Of a stretch of 12,706 nt of DNA, positions 7,401 to 12,697 are shown in pieces (positions within the stretch are counted from its first letter, which is position 1; each line of letters starts with the position of its first letter). The notes under the pieces were generated by a model. That model was given only the letters and a program-made list of their open reading frames with translations, ran no database searches and had not been told where the DNA came from. Source of the DNA: Clostridia bacterium (GTDB taxonomy: Bacteria; Bacillota; Clostridia; Oscillospirales; CAG-272). Where the stretch lies: positions 1-12,706 of the forward strand of contig JAFQPC010000080.1 of NCBI GenBank assembly GCA_017411935.1, read 5' to 3'. The position numbers and the translations under genes were made by a program.

Positions 7401-8098
7401 AGCCAGAGCTGAACGTCGACCTGCTTCTTGGTCTCGAGCAGCTCGATGGCGCGCTTGGCGCGCTCGGCTTCCTTTTCCAGCGGAACGACCTGCGACTCGA
7501 CCTCGGTGAAGACGTCGAGAATACGCGTCATATTGTCCTCGGTCGCGGCAAGACGGCGCTCAGTCTCGCTCTTTTTGTGGCGGTACTTGGCAATGCCCGA
7601 CGCGTCCTCAAAGATGCTTCTTCGCTCGTCGCTCTTGCGCGAGATGATCTCGGCGATCTTACCCTGACCGATGATCGAGTAACCGTCGCGTCCGACACCC
7701 GTGTTCATAAAGAGCTCGTAGATGTCGCGCAGACGCACGGCTTGGCGGTTGATATAATATTCACTCTCGCCCGAACGGTAGTAACGGCGGGTGACCGTCA
7801 CCTCGTCGTAGGGGCAGTCAAGGCGTCCGAACATATCGGTATTGTCAAAGGTCACCGAGACCTCGGCATAGCCCATCGGTCGGCGGCTGTCCGCACCGCC
7901 GAAAATGATATCCTCCATCTTGGTTCCGCGGATGCTCTTCGAGGACACCTCGCCAAGCACCCAACGCATGGCGTCGGAGATATTCGATTTTCCGCTTCCG
8001 TTGGGTCCGACGATGACCGTCGTTCCTCCCTCAAAGGTCAGCTTGGTCTTGTCGGGAAAGGACTTAAAGCCCTGCAATTCCAAGGATTTCAGATACAC
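4466..8098 (-). CDS. smc: Chromosome segregation protein SMC
   Basis: 1210 aa, full length. SMC is the ATPase of the bacterial condensin with ScpA/ScpB; it loads near the origin and aligns and compacts sister chromosomes. The N-terminal head has MYLKSLELQGFKSF (1-14), Walker A GPNGSGKSN (31-39), Arg57 in SIRG, and the Q-loop Gln145 in IIGQGKIAE. Coiled coils rich in Glu, Lys and Arg cover roughly 165-500 and 685-1020. The hinge lies about 520-680, with the usual glycine-rich GGS motifs near its end. The C-terminal head has the signature LSGGEQ (1105-1110) and Walker B with DEIEAALDE (1133-1141). The start is GTG, with GGGAG 7 nt upstream. A strong promoter lies at 8182-8210. rnc, often upstream in Firmicutes, is absent here; a divergent tRNA takes its place. 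Confidence 0.97.
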   Translation of the reverse strand: MYLKSLELQGFKSFPDKTKLTFEGGTTVIVGPNGSGKSNISDAMRWVLGEVSSKSIRGTKMEDIIFGGADSRRPMGYAEVSVTFDNTDMFGRLDCPYDEVTVTRRYYRSGESEYYINRQAVRLRDIYELFMNTGVGRDGYSIIGQGKIAEIISRKSDERRSIFEDASGIAKYRHKKSETERRLAATEDNMTRILDVFTEVESQVVPLEKEAERAKRAIELLETKKQVDVQLWLYDTEKLRGDLAACEENFRRAEFDLQNADDSVKALEVQNDRLFEISRSNQTESELLLTQIREQTERNHALDSEHRITETNVLHTRELIASAEGAKESALKSAAAEETAGAAHITRIVEIEAELLVREGEHEAVAKEQAEVSAEAERLSFDVDRALSDIRVLEAERSAVDARIEFIDNAKTTDADKNVAVLREIETYEARSEEMKEQCARVGKTVEEYDAVMAESGEAADKLTAELSDLYRDRHDDNERLTALRLQRDAAQQRIDTFKMMEQQFEGYSGSVRHVMKKYAEHAITDRHGNVCGKIYGPLSTVISVEDKYLTAIETALGPNLQHIVVEDESVAKAAMFSLKKDQAGRATFFPLTSMKAQTVTQEMKDAIGYEGYIATADELVTCDKKFSEVISSLLGRTLVFDTVDHATAMAKDLRYRVRAVTLDGQQINVGGSFTGGSVRQNGNILGRAGEIKRLEKEVAELGKKIETIEASLKKLAEKIGECEDEKDSAEQKMSLVKVMRDSEQNRLDQLTAKLEANEALTEKLRVDYGEKLRAEERYEEDRKDLAARRVALDGQIAEISAARAEMDVRRNEALDRKADAENRMTAIVIAIGELKKDKETEERFVEEAELRRDGFAAAALAQEARIRELSEKIGEYEQMLSANREEYRAGSERLDSLNAERAKVEEGNAEFQKKLSEVNAKIREKNQQKELIFKEYTRLENKLLSLRSEQEKLSSRLWDDHELTRSDAIALGYPALEPATRAEAAAKQVECRNKLRSLGNVDLDAVNKYKEIKTRYDYMSGQIKDLDAAREELVGIIKQLEGEMETSFIDSFNQINENFNRVFSELFGGGSAELSLSDPENVLESGIEIKAAPPGKIIKNLVQLSGGEQSFIAIALFFAILQVNPTPFCILDEIEAALDEVNVARFAEYIKRYASDTQFVLITHRRGTMEAANRLYGVTMPERGISKVLELDVGDISKKKGDDWDGIFG

Positions 8099-8151
8099 GG
8101 TAGTTCTCCCTTCATATCAAACTCAATTCAAATTCCGTCGGGTCGATGATA

Positions 8152-8187
8152 TATAATATAATAAGTATACTATAATATTATATTATA
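8152..8187. repeat. A/T-only inverted repeat across the smc -10 and start of transcription
   Basis: TATAATATAATA (8152-8163) and TATTATATTATA (8176-8187) are exact reverse complements around 12 bp that begin with the palindrome AGTATACT (8164-8171). The right arm contains the smc -10 hexamer, and the expected start of transcription lies inside the repeat. It could be an operator or a DNA-melting element; chance is a real alternative in such A/T-rich sequence. Confidence 0.4.
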
Positions 8188-8210
8188 ACCGATTTCTTGG
8201 ATTTTTTCAA
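8182..8210 (-). promoter_or_regulatory. Sigma-A promoter for smc-ftsY
   Basis: On the minus strand, TTGAAA (8210-8205) and a perfect TATAAT (8187-8182) are separated by 17 bp. Transcription should start near 8175, giving an untranslated leader of about 75 nt before the GTG at 8098. It is back-to-back with the tRNA-Gln promoter, about 70 bp away. Confidence 0.75.
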
Positions 8211-8281
8211 GCACTTTCCGTCAACTTTCGCGCGCAGAGACAAGTTTTTTTGCAAATTTTCTCAACTTTTACGAAAATTTC

Positions 8282-8310
8282 TTGACAGAGACAAAAAAGT
8301 GTGGTATAAT
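8282..8310 (+). promoter_or_regulatory. Consensus sigma-A promoter for tRNA-Gln
   Basis: TTGACA (8282-8287) and TATAAT (8305-8310) match consensus at all twelve positions with a 17-bp spacer. The expected start of transcription is near 8317, only a few bases before the mature tRNA 5' end at 8320. Such strength suits a stable RNA gene. Confidence 0.9.
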
Positions 8311-8319
8311 AACCACCAA

Positions 8320-8394
8320 TGGGATGTCGCCAAGCGGTAAGGCACCAGACTTTGACTCTGGCACTCGTCGGTTCAAATCCGGCCATCCCAGCCA
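8320..8394 (+). tRNA. tRNA-Gln, anticodon UUG, CCA encoded
   Basis: The acceptor stem TGGGATG (8320-8326) pairs with CATCCCA (8384-8390), followed by discriminator G8391 and genomic CCA (8392-8394). The anticodon stem CCAGA/TCTGG encloses a 7-nt loop CTTTGAC with anticodon TTG at 8352-8354, which reads CAA (and CAG by wobble). The T arm has the standard GGTTCAAATCC. A full-consensus promoter precedes it and a hairpin terminator begins at its last bases, so it is a complete single-gene unit divergent from smc. Confidence 0.97.
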
Positions 8395-8432
8395 ACACAA
8401 AAGGCACCCGCAGGGGTGCCTTTTGTGTTGGC
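8391..8432 (+). terminator. Intrinsic terminator of tRNA-Gln, 19-bp perfect palindrome
   Basis: The core hairpin GGCACCC (8403-8409) / GGGTGCC (8414-8420) with loop GCAG is flanked by AAAA and followed by TTTTGTGTT, a classic terminator. Perfect pairing extends outward to 19 bp (8391-8409 with 8414-8432), so the 5' arm begins at the tRNA discriminator base and includes the CCA. The A4/T4 flanks would let it work in both directions. Confidence 0.85.
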
Positions 8433-8437
8433 TGAAC

Positions 8438-8634
8438 GATGTGTTCCGCTTGCGCGGAACGTGAAGTGCCCTTCGTGCGTGATGTTTGCTTCGCAAGTGA
8501 TGTGCGCTTCGCGCGTGAGGATGCGGAACACATCACATCACTTTGAGTCGCAGACATCAATACATCCCTATGGCGAAGCCATAACATCACTGCGGCGTAG
8601 CCGCAACTTCACTTCAGCAATCGCCAAAGGCGAT
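8438..8634. repeat. Array of short hairpins with 18-bp periodicity and inverted halves
   Basis: Non-coding. The left half has GTTCCGC-TTGC-GCGGAAC (8443-8460), then three hairpins whose TTC loops are centred at 8473, 8491 and 8509, exactly 18 bp apart. Their stems differ yet pair with themselves: GCCC/GTGC (one mismatch), TTGC/GCAA, GCGC/GCGC. Linkers read GTGATGT (8479-8485, 8497-8503). The right half has the reverse-complement linker ACATCAC (8530-8536, 8535-8541, 8584-8590) and three 6-bp hairpins with GAA, GTA and AAA loops (8569-8583, 8591-8605, 8620-8634). GATGTGTTCCGC (8438-8449) also pairs at long range with 8523-8534. It fills most of the gap 8395-8774; no gene is visible there. Confidence 0.75.
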
Positions 8635-8701
8635 GCTTCATCAAATCAAAACCGCAACCCATCAAGACAACCATTGGTTAACAAAATCGATCAACCCTCT
8701 C

Positions 8702-8730
8702 TTTACATTTTACCAAACATATGATATACT
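8702..8730 (+). promoter_or_regulatory. Promoter of the first XRE regulator gene
   Basis: TTTACA (8702-8707) and TATACT (8725-8730) are 17 bp apart, with TG at 8722-8723 forming an extended -10. Transcription should begin near 8737, leaving a leader of about 38 nt. The 67 bp between the hairpin array and this promoter show nothing I can interpret. Confidence 0.7.
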
Positions 8731-8747
8731 AACATTAGTTCCGGAAC
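8728..8747. promoter_or_regulatory. Candidate operator beside the XRE promoter
   Basis: A perfect 10-bp palindrome GTTCCGGAAC (8738-8747) sits at the predicted start of transcription. Just before it, ACTAA-CA-TTAGT (8728-8739) is a second small dyad overlapping the end of the -10. XRE-family repressors commonly bind such dyads at their own promoters, so autoregulation is plausible; it is inferred from position only. Confidence 0.4.
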
Positions 8748-8774
8748 AAGTAATATTTAGGAGAATTTGTTACT

Positions 8775-9362
8775 ATGTCAAATCTGAAAATCGGCACAAA
8801 AATCAAAGAAAAAAGAAGAGAGCGCGATCTGACGCAGGAAGAGCTTGCCGCGATGCTTGGCGTAACCAAAGCCGCCGTCAGTAAGTGGGAAACGGGTGAA
8901 AGTTATCCCGATATCACCACACTGCCGCAAATTGCTCAATTATTTCATATCACAATGGACGAACTTTTCGATTATACGTCAGAATACAAGCCCTTAAAAA
9001 TTGTCAACGAATATCACTTTGGATTATCGCTTGACGACGTAGATAAGCAAATTTTAGATTATGGAGTTGCCAAGGAATGCGAAATCTATAAAACTGAAAC
9101 CACCTGGGAAGTACGCATCCATTTCGTATCCACCGAAGAAAAAATACCGTATATCATCCAAAAACACATCAAACCGGGTGTTCTTATCGACGGTTATAGT
9201 ATAAGGTTTGCTGACGGCAAGGTGATTGACGACGACCTTCCGAACAAGTATTACGTTTGCTGCCAAAAAGTTTGGGAGTATAAAAACACGGATCTCAAGT
9301 ATTTACGCAACATGTTAAAAGAACAGATTGCGATGGGATTGATTGAAGAGGAGGATTTTTAA
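8775..9362 (+). CDS. XRE-family (Cro/CI-type HTH) regulator with an unrecognised C-terminal domain
   Basis: 195 aa. Residues about 6-65 are a typical HTH_3 DNA-binding domain: LTQEELAAMLGVTKAAVSKW (19-38) is the helix-turn-helix, followed by ETGESYPDITTLPQIAQLF and a final MDELF. From about 70 the chain is an alpha/beta domain of about 125 residues that I do not recognise: it is rich in aromatics and charge, has two adjacent cysteines (YYVCCQKVW), no membrane helix, and an acidic end. That part could bind a ligand or mediate oligomers. Start: ATG with AGGAG 11 nt upstream, slightly long spacing. It has its own promoter with a palindrome beside it. Its composition is more A/T rich than the housekeeping genes to its left. 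Regulatory identity is strong; target and signal are unknown. Confidence 0.85.
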   Translation: MSNLKIGTKIKEKRRERDLTQEELAAMLGVTKAAVSKWETGESYPDITTLPQIAQLFHITMDELFDYTSEYKPLKIVNEYHFGLSLDDVDKQILDYGVAKECEIYKTETTWEVRIHFVSTEEKIPYIIQKHIKPGVLIDGYSIRFADGKVIDDDLPNKYYVCCQKVWEYKNTDLKYLRNMLKEQIAMGLIEEEDF

Positions 9363-9403
9363 AACATAACACAACCCGACAGTTTTTCTCTCAAAATGCG
9401 TGA

Positions 9404-9432
9404 TTGACTTTCTCTTTTTCTTGCTGTATAAT
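9404..9432 (+). promoter_or_regulatory. Promoter of the second XRE regulator gene
   Basis: TTGACT (9404-9409) and TATAAT (9427-9432) are 17 bp apart. GACGTC (9436-9441) and GTCGAC (9439-9444) overlap as short palindromes at the expected start of transcription. It begins with the same ATTGACTTTC as the promoter at 10686-10714. Confidence 0.75.
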
Positions 9433-9485
9433 GAAGACGTCGACAAAACAATTCCTTGCAAGGCAATACCGAAAAGGAGAAATCT

Positions 9486-10646
9486 ATGAAACTGACTATT
9501 GGTGAAAATATCCGAAACTTCCGCAAGAAAAACAATCTGACGCAAGAAGAGCTTGCCGATCGCTTGGGCGTGACCTATCAATCGGTCAGCCGTTGGGAAA
9601 ACGGCGCAACCTACCCCGACCTTGAGCTCTTGCCCGCCATTTCCGAATTGCTTTCCGTCACGGTCGACGAACTTCTCGGAATGCCGCAGATCGAGAAAGA
9701 AAAGCGCGCCATTGAAACTTTTGACGAGCTTCGCCGCGAGTGTATGAAGCGCGATTACGACGCAGAAAAAATCGTCACGCTTCTTCGCGATATCCGCAGA
9801 AATTATCTTGACAGCGACTCCGCATGGCGTCCGTGGAGTTAAGGAAACGACCGCGCCTTCCGCGATCCGAAAATCCTGCCTGAGGTTCGTTTGTTGGCGG
9901 AAGCTTATCTGAAACGCCATCCCATGCATCCCCACACAATTCAAACGATGGCATGGATCGAAGAAGAAGATCATTTAGAAGATTTTCTTAACAAACACAC
10001 CACACCTTTTGACTGCTCCGCACGCGCGTTGCTCTTTGATCGCTATATGAGACGCAAAGACGTTGAGCGATTTGAACAAGAACGCAGGTATCAATTGTTT
10101 CATACCTTAGACAATCTTCTTTCTCCGAGTTACTTACGAAAATGGGGAGAGAATAAAGATGCCGCGGATGAATTTATAGAAGCTGCACTTTCACTGATCC
10201 GCAGAGACGCTTTGGACGATCGTCCCGATATGTGGGTCGAGCACAGACTGGATCTTGGACTGAAATCTGCTATACGATCGATTGCCATGGAACACCTTGA
10301 TGAAGGCATCGTAAAAATTGAGTCGGTCGTAAAATTATTGGAAGAGGTCATGATGATTACAGATGAGGTACTTTTACCTACCTCTTGCCGTTTTCTGGAA
10401 GGAATGGAATGGAAAGCCAAGGAAACGTGGTCTGCTCCCGACAATAATCCTGACTGCCCGAAGGAGCGTTTGATCTTTATTTATACAGAAATAAGCGGAC
10501 TATGTACTTGCTATTGTATTTATCCAAGCGACTATCTGAAAAAGCTTCAAGGCAAAGACTTTGAGACACTCCGCTCGCATCCCGAATTTGAAACGCTGTG
10601 CCGACGTGTCGAAGCTCTGATTGTTACAAGAGAAAAAAACACTTAA
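9486..10646 (+). pseudogene. XRE-family regulator interrupted by one in-frame stop codon
   Basis: An ATG at 9486 (AGGAG 6 nt upstream) starts an HTH_3 domain: LTQEELADRLGVTYQSVSRW (18-37), then ENGATYPDLELLPAISELL and VDELLGM. Codon 119 is TAA (9840-9842), directly after SAWRPWS. The same frame then stays open for 267 codons to 10646, reading GNDRAFRDPKILPEVRLLAE without a break. The downstream part is a charged, helix-rich domain with an internal CTCYCIYPS and no frameshift. Undisturbed reading on both sides points to a single substitution (for example GAA to TAA) in a gene that would make about 386 aa, and to a recent event. What remains translatable is a 118-aa HTH protein. The HTH resembles the upstream regulator, so the two form a tandem pair of related genes. 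Promoter and terminator are intact. A sequencing error or stop read-through are the alternatives. Confidence 0.75.
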
Positions 10647-10652
10647 ATTTCC

Positions 10653-10684
10653 AAAAGCCGAAGACGTCTGTCTTCGGCTTTTTT
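10653..10684 (+). terminator. Intrinsic terminator after the second XRE gene
   Basis: AAAAGCCGAAGAC (10653-10665) pairs perfectly with GTCTTCGGCTTTT (10670-10682) around loop GTCT, ending in a run of six T (10679-10684). It begins 7 nt after the stop. The next promoter starts 2 nt beyond it. Confidence 0.93.
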
Positions 10685-10685
10685 A

Positions 10686-10714
10686 TTGACTTTCCTTTCA
10701 CTTTATGCTATACT
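10686..10714 (+). promoter_or_regulatory. Promoter for the membrane protein and possibly the MFS gene
   Basis: TTGACT (10686-10691) and TATACT (10709-10714) are 17 bp apart, with TGC directly before the -10 (extended -10). The expected start of transcription is near 10721. No terminator is visible between here and the MFS gene. Confidence 0.75.
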
Positions 10715-10752
10715 GAAAATAACATTTCAATCACCATAGAAGAATAGAAGAT

Positions 10753-10860
10753 ATGGATGCAGAATCCATGGTCGCTATATTTGGCAATCATTTTGAAATT
10801 TATGATATCATTATAAAAAACGATCTTAGAGGTAAAATATGGTATACAAAAATGGAATAA
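10753..10860 (+). CDS. Possible 35-aa peptide overlapping the next gene
   Basis: An ATG at 10753, about 30 nt into the predicted transcript, opens 35 codons ending in TAA at 10858-10860. It begins MDAESMVAIFGNHFEIYDII and ends in a basic stretch with a single Trp. It overlaps the start of the membrane-protein gene by 22 bp in another frame, so its translation could feed or couple to that gene. Upstream purines (GAAGAATAGAAG) make only a weak ribosome binding site. I do not recognise it. It could be a leader peptide, a small regulator, a degenerate gene end, or chance. Confidence 0.35.
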   Translation: MDAESMVAIFGNHFEIYDIIIKNDLRGKIWYTKME

Positions 10861-11324
10861 AAGAATATTCTCTTACCACCGTACTATTCGGTGTTCCCAT
10901 GGGCATTGTTTATGGAATATTAACAGCAAGCTTTTTGGTTGGACTTGTTTCGGGGATCCTCAGCGGTTCGCTTTTTTCGCTTTTGCTCTTTCTGTTTGTT
11001 AAACTTCAAGAGAAAAAATTTTCAAAAAAGCGGATAGAAATTGCACGAGAAAGAAAAATCATTTGTGACGGGGCAGCAACCATTAACGGCAATGGCGGAT
11101 GGATGTTTCTGACCGAAAAAGGAATTGAATTTTATCCTCACAAAATCAATTTTTCAACAAAAGAAATCATACTGCCAATCAATATGATCGCAGGGGCAAA
11201 CACACATAGAAATCAGATCGTTATACGTATAATTGATAACTCAACTATTGCCGTATTGGTTTCTCACAATAAGGAATGGAAAAAGCAAATCGAAGCAACA
11301 ATCGCGAATCTTCCACCACAGTAA
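10839..11324 (+). CDS. Small membrane protein with a GRAM/PH-like C-terminal domain
   Basis: 161 aa. Two hydrophobic helices (about 13-33 and 35-55) are separated by a short glycine/serine turn, then comes a basic linker (KLQEKKFSKKR). The soluble part (about 70-161) contains GGWMFLTEKGIEFYPHK (86-102), followed by a hydrophobic ILPINMI strand and alternating beta segments. This pattern resembles GRAM or bacterial PH domains, which often sit next to membrane helices and bind lipid or protein partners. The ATG has AGAGG 6 nt upstream. The sequence is distinctly A/T rich compared with the MFS gene 41 nt downstream, suggesting a different origin. The function is unknown and the fold is suggested by pattern only. 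Confidence 0.75.
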   Translation: MVYKNGIKEYSLTTVLFGVPMGIVYGILTASFLVGLVSGILSGSLFSLLLFLFVKLQEKKFSKKRIEIARERKIICDGAATINGNGGWMFLTEKGIEFYPHKINFSTKEIILPINMIAGANTHRNQIVIRIIDNSTIAVLVSHNKEWKKQIEATIANLPPQ

Positions 11325-11365
11325 CTATATAAAACTACGAATATCACCAAAGGAGTTCTCTACTG

Positions 11366-12652
11366 ATGAAAACCAAACTCTCTCCGCGTTTTTGGGTGGT
11401 ACTGACGCTCTTCAGTCTGGTCGGACAAATTGCGTGGGTGGTCGAAAATATGTACCTGAACGTCTTTATTTACAAGATGTTCCGCGCCAGCGCCGCCGAC
11501 ATCTCCGCCATGGTTGCCGCGTCTGCCGTTGCCGCGACGCTCACCACCGTCTTTCTCGGCGCTCTCTCCGACAAGCTCGGTCGTCGCAAGCTCTTTATTT
11601 CGGGCGGCTATCTTCTGTGGGGCGTCTCGATCCTCGCCTTTTGTCTGCTTCGTCTCGATCTGATCGCTTCGATCGTTCCCGCGACGGTCTCCGCCGCCTC
11701 GGTGGGCGTGACGCTCGTGATCGTGCTCGACTGCGTGATGACCTTCTTCGGCTCGACCGCCAACGACGCCGCCTTCAACGCGTGGCTGACCGACAGCACC
11801 GACGAAACGAACCGCGGCGCTGCCGAGGGCATTAACGCGATGATGCCTCTCGTGGCGATCCTTGCGGTCTTCGGCGGATTTATGGCGTTTGACCTCAATT
11901 CTCCCAAGAGCTGGACGGTCATCTTTGCCGTCATCGGTGCGGTCGTTCTTCTCTTCGGTGCACTCGGCTTATTCCTCATCAAGGAGCCCGACATCACCCC
12001 CTCGAAAGACCCCTATTTGCGCACCGTCCTTCACGGATTTCGTCCCTCGTCGGTGAAGAAAAATCCCTCTCTCTATCTTTCGCTTTTGCTCTTTATTCTC
12101 TTTAATATTTCGATTCAGATCTTTATGCCCTACCTCATTCTTTACTATGAGGTCTCGCTCGGAATGACGAATTACGTTCTTGTGATGGCTCCCGCGATCA
12201 TTCTCGCCTCGGTCGTCACGGCGTTCTGGGGCAAGGTTTACGATCGCCGCGGATTTTCGACCTCGGTATGGTGGTCGCTCGCGTGGCTTGCCGCGGGATA
12301 CCTGCTTCTTTGGTTCTTCCGCGCGACGGCGCTCGTCTTTGTCGGCTCCTTACTTATGATGTGCGGTTATCTTTCGGGTATGGCGGTCTTTGGCGCGCGC
12401 ATTCGTGACCTCACGCCGCAAGGTCAGGCAGGACGCTTTCAGGGAGTGCGCATTTTCTCGCAGGTGCTCGTTCCCGGTCTTGTCGGTCCATGGATCGGCA
12501 AAACGGTCCTCGCAAACGCTGACGTGATCGTCAACAACGACGGCACGGAATCCTTTGTCCCCAACACGAACATTTTCGTTGCCGCTTTGATCGTTGCAAT
12601 TCTCTTGTGCGTCGTTCTTGTTTGCACCATGAAAAAGAAAAAGCGCTCTTAA
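11366..12652 (+). CDS. Major facilitator superfamily (MFS) transporter
   Basis: 428 aa, about twelve membrane helices, full length for MFS. The cytoplasmic loop between helices 2 and 3 carries motif A, GALSDKLGRRK (65-75), and the equivalent loop of the second half carries the weaker GKVYDRRGFS. The central loop (about 205-240) is basic and short; the C-terminus ends in KKKKRS, expected to be cytoplasmic. Helix 1 contains an acidic VVENMYLN segment that may help form the substrate path. AAAGGAG lies 10 nt before the ATG. It follows the GRAM-like gene by 41 nt with no terminator, so co-transcription is likely, but its GC-rich codons match the housekeeping region rather than that neighbour. Substrate cannot be assigned; drug or sugar/metabolite transport are both open. 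Confidence 0.88.
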   Translation: MKTKLSPRFWVVLTLFSLVGQIAWVVENMYLNVFIYKMFRASAADISAMVAASAVAATLTTVFLGALSDKLGRRKLFISGGYLLWGVSILAFCLLRLDLIASIVPATVSAASVGVTLVIVLDCVMTFFGSTANDAAFNAWLTDSTDETNRGAAEGINAMMPLVAILAVFGGFMAFDLNSPKSWTVIFAVIGAVVLLFGALGLFLIKEPDITPSKDPYLRTVLHGFRPSSVKKNPSLYLSLLLFILFNISIQIFMPYLILYYEVSLGMTNYVLVMAPAIILASVVTAFWGKVYDRRGFSTSVWWSLAWLAAGYLLLWFFRATALVFVGSLLMMCGYLSGMAVFGARIRDLTPQGQAGRFQGVRIFSQVLVPGLVGPWIGKTVLANADVIVNNDGTESFVPNTNIFVAALIVAILLCVVLVCTMKKKKRS

Positions 12653-12670
12653 ACGAATACCACCAAACCT

Positions 12671-12697
12671 TGTAGGGACAGGCGTCCTCGACAGTCC
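12671..12697 (+). repeat. GTAGGG-type intergenic repeat at the right edge
   Basis: The sequence begins TGTAGGGACAGGCG and continues to TCGACAGTCC. It is related to the inverted copy at 3352-3378 through GTAGGG, GGCG, TCGAC and a final CC. It lies 18 nt past the MFS stop, and the window ends 9 nt later, so more of the element may lie beyond. Confidence 0.5.

Noticed and set aside
5312..8149. Two long plus-strand frames (443 and 491 codons) opposite smc
   Set aside because: They mirror the smc reading frame; the translations are Leu/Arg-rich low-complexity sequence without domains, and smc is intact with all its motifs.
8438..8634. Hairpin array considered as a CRISPR array or attachment site
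   Set aside because: Units are 18 bp with self-complementary variable stems, much shorter than CRISPR repeat-spacer units; no cas genes, integrase or tRNA-end duplication are visible.
8207..8724. Short frames on both strands over tRNA-Gln and the hairpin array
   Set aside because: They run through the tRNA, its terminator and the repeats, so the translations reflect repeat sequence and not a protein.
9840..9842. In-frame TAA considered as stop-codon recoding
   Set aside because: Other genes in the window use TAA as a normal terminal stop, and no recoding structure is visible at this site; simple mutation is the more economical reading.
9315..9974. 219-codon minus-strand frame across the second XRE gene
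   Set aside because: Antisense shadow of a region coding clearly for an HTH protein on the plus strand; no promoter, ribosome binding site or recognisable domain.
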